Source: Paenibacillus brevis (GTDB lineage Bacteria; Bacillota; Bacilli; Paenibacillales; Paenibacillaceae). Taken from it: 64,000 nt of DNA. Each line of letters starts with the position of its first letter. The first letter of the stretch is position 1. Shown here one piece after another: positions 16,968-26,872 of the stretch. The notes under the pieces are model-generated. The model was not told the DNA's origin. It saw only the letters and a list, made by a program, of their open reading frames with translations, and did no database searches. The stretch covers positions 62,001-126,000 of the forward strand of contig NZ_JAHLQJ010000016.1 in assembly GCF_018919145.1 (NCBI RefSeq), given 5' to 3'. Both the position numbers and the translations under genes were made by a program.

Positions 16968-17642
16968 CTATTTTTTTAATAAATTCAAGATTTTGGCATA
17001 CTCTTCTTTGCTTAAATGCTTGGATAGAATCTGTTCAATTTCGATCATTTCCGTCTCTGTTAATCCCCCTTCGATCAGCTCGCTCATTCTCAGCATCTCC
17101 TCCTGAGGAAGCTTGCTCATCAAGGTGGCGAATACCTCTTCCTTCTCACTGTCGCTTAGCTCGTCCTTCTTCGCCAATAGATCGTCCGGCGTTACCAATA
17201 CCTGCTGATCTTGTCCGGCCCCTGCCGCCTCGCCTGCAATGCCGCCCATGACCGGAATGGAGCCCTCAGGAGCTTCCTCCTCTACGTCACCCTCTACCGG
17301 CGAGCTGCCTGTATCCCCGTTAGCCTCTTGATCCTCCGAGGTATTGTTCTCTCCCAAGCGCTCTGTTCCCGAAGCCCCCGCAGCATCTAAGCCTGCTCCT
17401 GCTTGTTCATTCCTGTCCGGTGCCGGTTGCCCCTTCGAATCAGAACCCCCCTGCGAACCGAATCCCAGCATTCCCTTCATCATACTGCCCAGGCTCGGCG
17501 CCTGACCGGCTATAGACAGATTATAGCTGCCAAGCAGCGTCTGAATGTACGTATTTACCACATATCCCGTCGTAAGCACGGTCAGCAGCGTGACCATAAC
17601 CACAACCAGTCCCAGTCTTGCGAATTTAAGCAACCATTTCAC
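16968..17642 (-). CDS. Single-pass membrane protein of unknown function
   Basis: 224 aa. An N-terminal span (about 9-29) is followed by a Gly/Met-rich stretch, a long acidic disordered linker rich in E, D, G and N (about 65-135), and a conserved-looking C-terminal helical module of about 75 residues with repeated pattern LSDSEKEEVFATLMSKL / LTETEMIEIEQILSKHL / LSKEEYAKILNLL. I do not recognise a named family. The three short helix units look like internal repeats that could bind a protein partner. It stands alone between purA and the M23 peptidase, with its own terminator. Confidence 0.7.
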   Translation of the reverse strand: MKWLLKFARLGLVVVMVTLLTVLTTGYVVNTYIQTLLGSYNLSIAGQAPSLGSMMKGMLGFGSQGGSDSKGQPAPDRNEQAGAGLDAAGASGTERLGENNTSEDQEANGDTGSSPVEGDVEEEAPEGSIPVMGGIAGEAAGAGQDQQVLVTPDDLLAKKDELSDSEKEEVFATLMSKLPQEEMLRMSELIEGGLTETEMIEIEQILSKHLSKEEYAKILNLLKK

Positions 17643-17873
17643 TGACTTTCCTCCATCCCGCCGTCAGCCGGTTCATTCTAGCTTCAAGCATCCGCTTGAT
17701 AGAACGGAAGCTAGTGATTCGGCTGCGCATCTGTCTACTATATTTCCAGTATGGACGGCAAAGTGGAGATATAACCTCCCCTAAGAGCAAATGAGCAGAC
17801 TAGTCAGGAAGATAGACTCTTTCTACTACTTCTCACATCCATTTACGAGCAGTGCAGGTTTGTGAAGTACAGC

Positions 17874-17926
17874 AAAAAGACCGCTTCTGCATACCGTAGA
17901 AAATAACGGCTTGCAGAAAACGGCCT
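17874..17926 (-). terminator. purA terminator
   Basis: Imperfect long stem (CCG..TTCTGCA / TGCAGAA..CGG) with a secondary inner stem, followed by TTTTT on the minus strand, 8 bases after the purA stop. Confidence 0.75.
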
Positions 17927-17933
17927 ATGATGG

Positions 17934-19325
<1,392 letters not shown>

Positions 19326-19404
19326 CTACCCTGACATTTTACGTTAATTTAGCGCATCAAAGCAGCAATATCAGTTTACCAGTCTCCATTTTTAAAGTCA
19401 AATT

Positions 19405-19444
19405 AAAAAACGAACAATCACCCAATGACATGAATGATTGTTCG
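19405..19444 (-). terminator. dnaB terminator
   Basis: Perfect 10-bp stem CGAACAATCA / TGATTGTTCG with a 14-nt loop followed by TTTTTT on the minus strand. Confidence 0.9.
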
Positions 19445-19484
19445 GAAATAAAGTGATAAATGTCGATTTATTCGGAAAAATAGA

Positions 19485-20846
19485 CTATCCGGCGAAAGCA
19501 TCGCTATGCGCCCGCTCATAATTGGCAAATTTATTGAAGTTCTTCAGAAAGACCAGCTCTACGGTACCTACCGGACCATTCCGCTGCTTGGCGATAATGA
19601 TCTCGATAATGTTCTTCTTCTCGGTCTCCTGGTTATAATAATCATCCCGGTACAGGAAGGCAACGATATCGGCATCCTGCTCGATCGAACCGGATTCCCG
19701 CAGGTCAGACATCATCGGACGCTTGTCCTGCCGCTGCTCCACACCCCGGCTAAGCTGGGAAAGAGCAATAACCGGCACTTCCAGCTCACGAGCAATCTGC
19801 TTGAGCGTCCGGGATATTTCCGAGACCTCCTGCTGACGGTTCTCGCCGGGCTTGCCGCGGCCGTGAATGAGCTGAAGGTAGTCGATCACGATCATGCCTA
19901 ACCCCTTCTCCTTCTTAAGCCGTCTACACTTGGCCCGAATATCGGCTACGGTGACACCGGGTGTATCGTCAATGTAAATCTCCGCTTCGGACAAGGCCGC
20001 GATGCCCATCGTCAGCTTGGACCAATCATCATCGTTCTTGAAATCACCGGTCCGCATCACGCCTGCATCCAGATTAGCCTCGGCGCAGATCATCCGCTGT
20101 ACCAGCTGGGGCGCCGACATTTCCAGACTGAAGATCGCCACGGTCTCTTTGGCACGTACCGCGACATTCTGCGCGATGTTCAGCGCAAAAGCGGTCTTAC
20201 CCACGGAAGGCCGTGCAGCTACGATAATCAGGTCATTCCGCTGAAAGCCGGACGTCATTTTGTCCAGATCGACGAACCCCGACGGAATGCCGGTGGTGTT
20301 CCCTTTGTTCTGGTGAAGCTGCTCGACCCGATCGAACACCTCCATCAATACATCGCGTATGGCAATAAAGCCGCTGCCGGAGCGGCGGTTAGAGATCTCC
20401 AGAATCCGGCGCTCGGCATCGCTGAGCATACCGGAGACATCCTCGCCTCCCGTGTAGCCATCGCTGACAATCTGTGTTGCTGTACGAATCAAACGCCGGA
20501 GCATCGATTTCTCTTCAATGATTCGGGCATAGTAATCCACGTTTGCCGCAGTCGGAACAGCATGCGCAAGCTTGGCCAAATAACTGACCCCGCCCGTCTC
20601 CTCCAGCTCGCCGCGATCCTGCAGACGGGAGGTCAGCGTAACCAGATCAATCGGCTGCCCTTCCTCCCCCAGTTGTACCATCGCTTCATAAATGAGCTGG
20701 TGAGGCTTATCGTAGAAATCCTCGGTACGAACCCGCTCCATGGCCGTAATAAGCGCTTCGGATTGAAGCAGGATCGCGCCAAGCACCGCTTGTTCTGCTT
20801 CCAGATTCTGCGGAGGGATACGGTCGTAATAAGGATCTACGCTCAT
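19485..20846 (-). CDS. dnaB: Replicative DNA helicase (DnaB family; DnaC in Bacillus subtilis)
   Basis: 453 aa. N-terminal primase-interaction domain, linker, and RecA-like C-terminal motor with Walker A ARPSVGKTAFALN, Walker B MIVIDYLQLI and the arginine-finger region SDLRESGSIEQDAD. The hexamer unwinds DNA 5' to 3' at the fork. GGAGGAATAAG precedes the ATG, one base after the rplI stop, so it is cotranscribed with gdpP and rplI. Confidence 0.97.
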   Translation of the reverse strand: MSVDPYYDRIPPQNLEAEQAVLGAILLQSEALITAMERVRTEDFYDKPHQLIYEAMVQLGEEGQPIDLVTLTSRLQDRGELEETGGVSYLAKLAHAVPTAANVDYYARIIEEKSMLRRLIRTATQIVSDGYTGGEDVSGMLSDAERRILEISNRRSGSGFIAIRDVLMEVFDRVEQLHQNKGNTTGIPSGFVDLDKMTSGFQRNDLIIVAARPSVGKTAFALNIAQNVAVRAKETVAIFSLEMSAPQLVQRMICAEANLDAGVMRTGDFKNDDDWSKLTMGIAALSEAEIYIDDTPGVTVADIRAKCRRLKKEKGLGMIVIDYLQLIHGRGKPGENRQQEVSEISRTLKQIARELEVPVIALSQLSRGVEQRQDKRPMMSDLRESGSIEQDADIVAFLYRDDYYNQETEKKNIIEIIIAKQRNGPVGTVELVFLKNFNKFANYERAHSDAFAG

Positions 20847-20847
20847 C

Positions 20848-21291
20848 TTATTCCTCCGTGACCTGAACCTTGACCGTCGATTTCACTTCCGGATGAAGCT
20901 TCACCGGTACTTGAGTGACGCCAAGCGAACGAATCGGATCGTGCATTTCAATCTTTCGTTTATCGATTTTGACCCCGGCTTTTTCAAGTGCTTCCGCCAC
21001 TTGCTTGCTCGTAATGGCTCCGAACAGGCGGCCGCCCTCTCCAGCCTTCGCCTTCAAGGTTACCGTCATCTCTTCCAGCTTCTTGCCCAGTTCCGCTGCT
21101 TCTTCCTTCTCGCGCTCCTTGCGCTTGGCCTCTGCGGCAGTCTGGTTCTCCAGTGTCTTCACGTTGCCGTCGGTAGCCGGACGAACCAGCCCGCGCGGGA
21201 TCAGGAAGTTCTGTGCGTAGCCCTCCGATACCTCCTTGATCTCACCCTTCTTGCCTTGTCCTTTAACATCCTTCAAAAAGATAACCTTCAT
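20848..21291 (-). CDS. rplI: 50S ribosomal protein L9
   Basis: 147 aa. N-terminal rRNA-binding domain [20 protein letters not shown] with the family's G-rich motif, the long connecting helix (about 40-75), and the C-terminal domain. The start overlaps the gdpP stop by 4 bases. Confidence 0.98.
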   Translation of the reverse strand: MKVIFLKDVKGQGKKGEIKEVSEGYAQNFLIPRGLVRPATDGNVKTLENQTAAEAKRKEREKEEAAELGKKLEEMTVTLKAKAGEGGRLFGAITSKQVAEALEKAGVKIDKRKIEMHDPIRSLGVTQVPVKLHPEVKSTVKVQVTEE

Positions 21292-23270
21292 TCGAATAAC
21301 CCCTCTTCCTTCTCGATTTCATCCAGAACGGCCAGAAGCCTTTGCTCTGCTTCCGCCTGGGTACCTTCCAGCTGTACTGCGGCATTCGTTAAATGCCCGC
21401 CCCCGCCAAGGCGCTCCATGACTACCTGCACATTCATACTGCCGAGTGAACGGGCGCTGATTCCGATCAACCCGTCAGGGCGCTCGCTAATGACGAACGA
21501 GGCGAGCACATTGGTCATGTTAAGCAGCGTATCTGCAACCTGAGCAATCAATAGCTGCGGTATCTTGCGGTTCTCCTCGGTCACGGCGAGCGCAATATGA
21601 TTATGAATCATGCGGGCATGCTTGATAATATCCGCCTTCGCGATATACTCCTGCAAATCCTCCTTGAGCACCCGTTGTACCAAGGCCGTATCTGCGCCCA
21701 TGCGGCGCAGGAACCCGGCGGCCTCAAAGGTACGCGATCCGGTATGCAGAGCAAAATGCTTCGTATCGATGGTAATCCCCGCAAGCAGCGTCGTTGCTTC
21801 AAGCGGACTTAATTCGACCTTCTCATGAATGTATTGCAGCAGCTCGGTTACCAGCTCGCATGCAGACGAAGCATACGGCTCCAGGTAGACGAGCACAGCA
21901 TCATTGATAAATTCTTCTCCGCGCCGATGATGGTCGACGACCACCACCCGACGGGCCGCATCAACCAGCCTCGGCTCCATCGTGATCGAGCCCTTATGGG
22001 TATCCACGACCACCAGCAGCGTATGCGGCGTCATCATGCCGAGCGCCTGCTCCGGCGAGATGAACCGGCGCATCAGCGGTTCCTCCTGGCGGATCCGCTC
22101 CATCAAGCGCTCGATGCCTGGATTCGACTCATCCAGCACAATATGGGCCTCCACCTTATACATATCGGCGGCCTTCATGACGCCGATGGATGCCCCGATT
22201 ACGTCGAGATCGGGCATCCGATGGCCCATAATAATCACGCGATCGCTCTCCTGCATCAGATCGCGCAGCGCATGCGCAATGACGCGTGCACGCACGCGCG
22301 TCCGCTTCTCTACGGCGCCGGTCTTGCCGCCGTAGAACGAGAGCCGCTGGCCTGCCTTCACAGCGGCCTGGTCACCCCCGCGCCCGAGCGCCATGTCCAG
22401 GCTCGACTGGGCCAGTTCGCCCAGCTCGCTGAAGCGCTCGGTGCCGAAGGCAAGGCCGATGCTAAGGGTCATCGGCACCTTCAGGTCCGCGGTCATCTCG
22501 CGGACCTCGTCCAGGATCACGAACCGGCTCTGCTCCAGTTCGTTCAGCGATCTCTGATTCAGGATCATCAGATACCGCTCGGAAGACAGTCGGCGCAGAT
22601 AGATCCGATACTGCTTAGCCCATTCCGTGATCGCCTGCGCGACACGGGCGATCAGCGCGGTCCGCTGCTGGTCGTCCATACCTTGCGCAGCCTCGTCCAG
22701 ATTATCCAGCAGAATAATCCCCAGCGCTACGCGTTCGTTCTCATACCGCTCCCGAAGAAGCGCCAGCTCGGTAATATCGTGGAAGTAGATCAAGCGTTCC
22801 TCATGATCCACTGACAATTCGTAGTAACGTCCGCCCGCCACAACCTCAATTGTATGCTTGCCGGGCTTAATATCCTTCTTGTCTCTTGCCGGAAACGGCA
22901 AGCTGGGCAGCAGTTCAGGCAAAGGCTGGCCGACAACCGTGTCCTTGCCAAATACTCCCGCGACATAGTGATTGTGCCATTCGACCACTCGATCGTCGCT
23001 GAACAGCAGAATACCGAACGGCAGGCGTCCGATCGCTTCGCCCTCCACCCGTTTGATCCTGTACGTCAAATCCGTGACGTACTTCACCAGCTCCTTGCGG
23101 AAGCGCCGCTCCGCCTGCAGCATAAAATACGCCAGGACTCCAACCAGACAGAGTGCGACAAGTCCGAGAATCCAGTTGTAGAAGCTGACGAAAATGACGA
23201 GCAGAAGCTGGAGCAGGAACATCCATACGGTCTGGTATCCGTGCCAGCGTTTTTGTAGTAAACTTGGCAT
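21288..23270 (-). CDS. gdpP: Cyclic-di-AMP phosphodiesterase GdpP
   Basis: 660 aa. Two N-terminal membrane spans (about 14-52), a PAS-like domain (about 85-145), a degenerate GGDEF domain (about 175-300), then DHH ([29 protein letters not shown]) and DHHA1 ([12 protein letters not shown]) domains. The membrane protein hydrolyses c-di-AMP to pApA and so controls potassium and wall homeostasis. It lies in a single transcription unit with yybS upstream and rplI-dnaB downstream. The middle of the gene (about 22.0-22.5 kb) is notably GC-rich. Confidence 0.96.
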   Translation of the reverse strand: MPSLLQKRWHGYQTVWMFLLQLLLVIFVSFYNWILGLVALCLVGVLAYFMLQAERRFRKELVKYVTDLTYRIKRVEGEAIGRLPFGILLFSDDRVVEWHNHYVAGVFGKDTVVGQPLPELLPSLPFPARDKKDIKPGKHTIEVVAGGRYYELSVDHEERLIYFHDITELALLRERYENERVALGIILLDNLDEAAQGMDDQQRTALIARVAQAITEWAKQYRIYLRRLSSERYLMILNQRSLNELEQSRFVILDEVREMTADLKVPMTLSIGLAFGTERFSELGELAQSSLDMALGRGGDQAAVKAGQRLSFYGGKTGAVEKRTRVRARVIAHALRDLMQESDRVIIMGHRMPDLDVIGASIGVMKAADMYKVEAHIVLDESNPGIERLMERIRQEEPLMRRFISPEQALGMMTPHTLLVVVDTHKGSITMEPRLVDAARRVVVVDHHRRGEEFINDAVLVYLEPYASSACELVTELLQYIHEKVELSPLEATTLLAGITIDTKHFALHTGSRTFEAAGFLRRMGADTALVQRVLKEDLQEYIAKADIIKHARMIHNHIALAVTEENRKIPQLLIAQVADTLLNMTNVLASFVISERPDGLIGISARSLGSMNVQVVMERLGGGGHLTNAAVQLEGTQAEAEQRLLAVLDEIEKEEGLFE

Positions 23271-23284
23271 GCCTTTTCACCCTA

Positions 23285-24202
23285 TCATTTTGGTCTCGTG
23301 AGCTTCTCTCGCAGCGGAAATGCAATATCAAGCATCCCGGCAATGCGCAACGGTGCAAGGAATAAAGCCGCTATGACAAGCAATACCGGAATCGCAGGAT
23401 TCCACTTCTTGTGGTACGCCACGAAGAAGAACAGGCTGGCCGACTGAACCAAGAACAAGAACTGCAGCAAAGGCATCATATTCAACAGGATTGTACCTAT
23501 AAAGCTATTCGGAACGGATGATCCTGAAAACAGCTGAAGAATCAATCCGACCAAGTAATACCAGATCAAGGAGCGAGGAAAACGCCAGTCGCGAAGCGGC
23601 GGCAGCTTAGGAACGATATGTCCCATGCTTGCCAGAGTCGGACGGACAATCGCATGGGTGAGGCTTGCCAGCACCAGCGAGCATACAATAATCGTGAACG
23701 GAATCATGCGGACCGTAAATACCGAAAGCTGCTGACTTAGCTCCGGAGTCCATACAGCCCCGCCGGCAAGCGAGGTGTCCGTCATATTTTGTAATGGCGC
23801 CATGGCTAAATTCAGCATTTCCTCGATCATGCCTGCCAGATTGAAATCAAACCAGATGGTCGTAATCAGCAGCAGCAGCAAGAACAAGGCTGTAATGGAA
23901 CCCGCCCCGATGAATAAAACCTTGAGTGCGGAAGTCCTTTTTTTATAGAGGTGCCCCATAATGACAGCGGGAATCAGGAAATAGACCGCCTGCAGCAATA
24001 TGGCCGGACCAAAGATCAATGCAGCGATCAGCCAGGCCGGGACAAGATGCAGCGCCAGTCCCCGAAAAGATAGTGTCGCATAGAGCACGACGACCGGCAC
24101 AATCAAGAAGAAAGTTGTGACGACCGTCAGCGGTGTTGCCAGTGACAGCAGAAGCAGCAAATACACGATGCTCCAGGCCACCGATGTCCAGCGGAATTTC
24201 AA
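23285..24202 (-). CDS. yybS: YybS family polytopic membrane protein (DUF2232)
   Basis: 305 aa with about eight predicted membrane segments. It starts with TTG at 24202, supported by GAGGTGA 6 nt before it and by the lack of a good ATG. It immediately precedes gdpP, as in Bacillus. Function unproven; the fold resembles small-molecule carriers (S-component-like), which is an inference. Confidence 0.85.
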   Translation of the reverse strand: MKFRWTSVAWSIVYLLLLLSLATPLTVVTTFFLIVPVVVLYATLSFRGLALHLVPAWLIAALIFGPAILLQAVYFLIPAVIMGHLYKKRTSALKVLFIGAGSITALFLLLLLITTIWFDFNLAGMIEEMLNLAMAPLQNMTDTSLAGGAVWTPELSQQLSVFTVRMIPFTIIVCSLVLASLTHAIVRPTLASMGHIVPKLPPLRDWRFPRSLIWYYLVGLILQLFSGSSVPNSFIGTILLNMMPLLQFLFLVQSASLFFFVAYHKKWNPAIPVLLVIAALFLAPLRIAGMLDIAFPLREKLTRPK

Positions 24203-24208
24203 GTGGGT

Positions 24209-24511
24209 TCACCTCTTACGCATATGTTCTTCCAGTGTGGAGATATCTTGATACCAGTCTTCCAACTGGTGTCCTTCTTGCTTATGTTTCCTCAGCTTAT
24301 CCAGAACTGCTTCATCCAGATCCCGATAAGATATACCCAGCCGGCGTCCCAGTATGTAACTGCTAACCATCAGGCTGGCAAGGCTGTCCATGATGCGTGT
24401 CGTGCTGCCTTCCCACAAGGCCTTGAATAATCGGGATACGTGATCGACAACCTCGGTCTTCAACCATTCAATCACTTTCGCACGCTTGGCGACATCCATT
24501 TCCTTTTGCAT
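24209..24511 (-). CDS. MazG-like protein
   Basis: 100 aa, all-helical, with the pattern seen in the short MazG-like family (Pfam MazG-like), including a DSLASLMVSSYILGRRLGIS helix pair and the C-terminal DLDEAVLDKLRKHK. The metal-binding EExxE motif of full nucleotide pyrophosphohydrolases is not evident, so enzymatic activity is doubtful. The stop lies 6 bases before the yybS start, so the pair is coupled. Confidence 0.65.
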   Translation of the reverse strand: MQKEMDVAKRAKVIEWLKTEVVDHVSRLFKALWEGSTTRIMDSLASLMVSSYILGRRLGISYRDLDEAVLDKLRKHKQEGHQLEDWYQDISTLEEHMRKR

Positions 24512-24611
24512 AGACGGCAGCCTTCACCCTCCCAAAAAAGCATTATTCTACATTATAGCATAAAGCATGCCCCTCAAGAGAAGCAACGAGGGGCTGATGA
24601 TGCACCGAAAA

Positions 24612-25040
24612 TTATATCCCGGGCACTCCGGTACTTCTGGACACAAATCGCTCACAGTATTCAATAATCTGACTGCGGCGGACTATGCCGATGAACCGGC
24701 CCATATCGTCGACGACGGGCACAAAGTTCTGAACCTTCGCCAGATTGATCAGGTCTTCCATATCAGCATCAATGGATACCGGCTTGATGTTCAACTTCAG
24801 CGGGATCTCCCGCAGATAAAATTTTGAAGCGTTCTCAAATGTCACCTTGCCGTCAGAATTTTTCATGTACCAGAGAAGATCGCCTTCGGTAACTGTCCCG
24901 ACATAGACTCCATCCCTTCCCAGAATGGGTACGGCTGTATACCTATGGAACTCCATCCGCTCCAGCGTTTGCCGCAGCGTCGAATCCATTGTAACGGTTA
25001 CCACATCATTCTTGGGAAGTAAGAAAAACGCAATATTCAT
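24612..25040 (-). CDS. Two-CBS-domain protein, possible nucleotide sensor
   Basis: 142 aa composed of a CBS pair only: first domain about 5-60 (HRYTAVPILGRDGVYVGTVT), second about 85-135 (NFVPVVDDMGRFIGIVRRSQ). CBS pairs bind adenine nucleotides, and stand-alone pairs of this size include the c-di-AMP receptors CbpB/DarB. The gene is 100 bases before the mazG-yybS-gdpP unit, which makes a c-di-AMP link attractive but unproven. A weak CCCCTC/GAGGGG hairpin follows its stop (24570-24593). Confidence 0.8.
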   Translation of the reverse strand: MNIAFFLLPKNDVVTVTMDSTLRQTLERMEFHRYTAVPILGRDGVYVGTVTEGDLLWYMKNSDGKVTFENASKFYLREIPLKLNIKPVSIDADMEDLINLAKVQNFVPVVDDMGRFIGIVRRSQIIEYCERFVSRSTGVPGI

Positions 25041-25165
25041 TTAAAAAGCCCTCCTCATTTGATTCCCTTGCCTGTTCTGCATATGAGCGGCGCTTGAGGC
25101 CATGGCGCGAAATCGGCAGCCGGTATACCGGACTGCCGAGGGATCATTTATTTAGATAAGTGCGA

Positions 25166-25371
25166 GTTCAAAAAGTCAGCTTTTCAACACCGAGAAGGTT
25201 GCGAGAACCCGAAGAAGGAGGAACGGAGTGTAGGCAAACCCTACATGAGCGAAATGCTTCCAAAGGAAGCATGCCTCGTAAGCATCCGCTCAGACTTCGA
25301 GGGTGAACGCAAGATTCGATGCCGAATTAACCCCTTGAATTACTTCGTGATCAAAAGATGACTTTTTGAAC
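25166..25371 (+). repeat. MITE-like repeat family 1, copy B (long form)
   Basis: 206 bp with 19-bp inverted ends, in the opposite orientation to copy A. It matches copies A and C except that five internal bases are replaced by 43 that contain a perfect hairpin ATGCTTCC-AAA-GGAAGCAT. It lies between the CBS gene and the LCP gene. Nothing else was found in the 25041-25439 gap. Confidence 0.9.
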
Positions 25372-25439
25372 TTCCTTTATAAGTGCTATATTCAGTCTAA
25401 CATATCAAGGCCTGTATAGGACAATTCGAATGTTGCCGA

Positions 25440-26525
25440 TTATTGACTCGTTGTGTCTGTTGCCGACGTATTGCCCGCATTGTCCGTGTTCGAAGCCGCT
25501 GCATCCTTCTCCGCGTCTGCGGGCAGCAGTAACTCCTGCGGCTCCGTGTCCGGATTGCTCCAGCTGGCGATCATTTGCTTCGCGAACTCCAGATCCTCCT
25601 CATTGGCTGCATCATAGTATATCCCATCCTTGCGGAAGCCTTCACCCATAATGGTAAAGCCCTCAATCGTCGGAGATGGACCTAGCAGCACCTTCTTCGA
25701 TAACTCGATAATGTCGCTTGGCAGCATATCTGTCTTGAAGTTTTCACCCATCATATCCATCAAGCTTGGGATTTTCGATACCTGATCCAGCTTCAGCATC
25801 CGGTCCACGATCGCATTCAGAAAAATCTGGTGCCGCTTGGTCCGGTTAAAGTCGCTGTCCTCCCGGTATCGAACGTAGTTGAGCGCCTCTTGTCCTTCAT
25901 ACAATGGCTTATTTGCTTTAATCGTGAATTTCTCATGATCCTTCTGCTTGTTCACGATATCCTTCGTAATTGGAAGCTCTATACCGCCCAGTGCATCGAC
26001 AACCTGCTTCAAACCTTCAAAATTGATTGCCGCATAGTAATCTACCGAGCTGCCGAGGAAATTCTCAACCGTATCCTTCGTCATCTTCTCGCCGCCAAAG
26101 GCGTAGGCATGGTTGATCTTGTCTTCCTTATCCCTGCCGATAATCTCGGTATACGTATCCCGCGGAATCGACACCAACAGCACCTTCGATTCCTCCGGGC
26201 GGACGACCGCATAGATCATCGTATCTGAACGGGCCGGTTCATTTGCCCGTTGGTCTACCCCAAGCAGGAGCATGCTGAACGGCTCCATTTTCTCCTCTTT
26301 TACCACAATAACCGGCTGCTGCTGCTCTTCTTCAAGCGGAGCATAGGATTGCTCCAACTTCTTCTCCACCTGACCGGATAAGAACAAGTCGAATGCCATA
26401 ACGGCAAGCGGCTTGCGGAATACAAACGCGCCTGCCCCGGCAATCACGAGAACGAGCAGCACGATCAACGCTTTTTGCATGCCGCTTCTCTTCTTCCGGG
26501 ACGTCTGTTTTTTGCCTTCTTTCAT
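25440..26525 (-). CDS. LytR-CpsA-Psr (LCP) family cell-wall glycopolymer ligase
   Basis: 361 aa. Basic cytoplasmic N-terminus, one membrane span (about 17-36), and an extracellular LCP domain (about 80-240) with the conserved acidic and arginine residues LLLGVDQR, RSDTMI, SIPRDTY and the C-terminal part ALNYVRYR..DFNRTKRHQ. LCP enzymes transfer wall teichoic acid or other anionic polymers from lipid carriers to peptidoglycan. The C-terminus is a low-complexity Ala/Asn/Thr tail. It is monocistronic. Confidence 0.92.
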   Translation of the reverse strand: MKEGKKQTSRKKRSGMQKALIVLLVLVIAGAGAFVFRKPLAVMAFDLFLSGQVEKKLEQSYAPLEEEQQQPVIVVKEEKMEPFSMLLLGVDQRANEPARSDTMIYAVVRPEESKVLLVSIPRDTYTEIIGRDKEDKINHAYAFGGEKMTKDTVENFLGSSVDYYAAINFEGLKQVVDALGGIELPITKDIVNKQKDHEKFTIKANKPLYEGQEALNYVRYREDSDFNRTKRHQIFLNAIVDRMLKLDQVSKIPSLMDMMGENFKTDMLPSDIIELSKKVLLGPSPTIEGFTIMGEGFRKDGIYYDAANEEDLEFAKQMIASWSNPDTEPQELLLPADAEKDAAASNTDNAGNTSATDTTSQ

Positions 26526-26604
26526 ATATATGCCTCCATCCAGGTAATTTATCTCATGAAGAATCTGATATGGGTCCTCACATGTAAATATCCTACCGTT
26601 TCGT

Positions 26605-26634
26605 AATATACCATACAGACGATTTTCGATTCAA
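26605..26634 (-). promoter_or_regulatory. Possible promoter of the LCP gene
   Basis: Minus strand TTGAAT (26634-26629), 18-base spacer, TATATT (26610-26605), about 80 bases before the ATG. The rest of the 26526-26872 gap holds the opp terminator and no gene. Confidence 0.35.
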
Positions 26635-26789
26635 CAAAGTTACCGCGTCGGATATTGGCATTAGAGGGGACAAATCCCTAAATGATGGCCTCTGATATGA
26701 ACCAGACTGATGATTCTGCGTTGCCCCCTAACTCGCTCTCCGATGTTTAACTGTCCTATGCTATTGTACAGTACCCTGCTTGCATGCCG

Positions 26790-26834
26790 AAAGGGGCCCT
26801 CCCGCAGATCAAGTCTTTGGGACAGCCCCTTTTC
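26790..26834 (-). terminator. Probable terminator of the opp operon
   Basis: AAGGGGC..TCCC / GGGA..GCCCCTTT stem with a 15-nt loop; the trailing T run is short (TTT), so efficiency is uncertain. Confidence 0.6.
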
Positions 26835-26872
26835 AGTGCCCTTGAAGGGTGCTAAATGAGTTGAAAGAAAAA

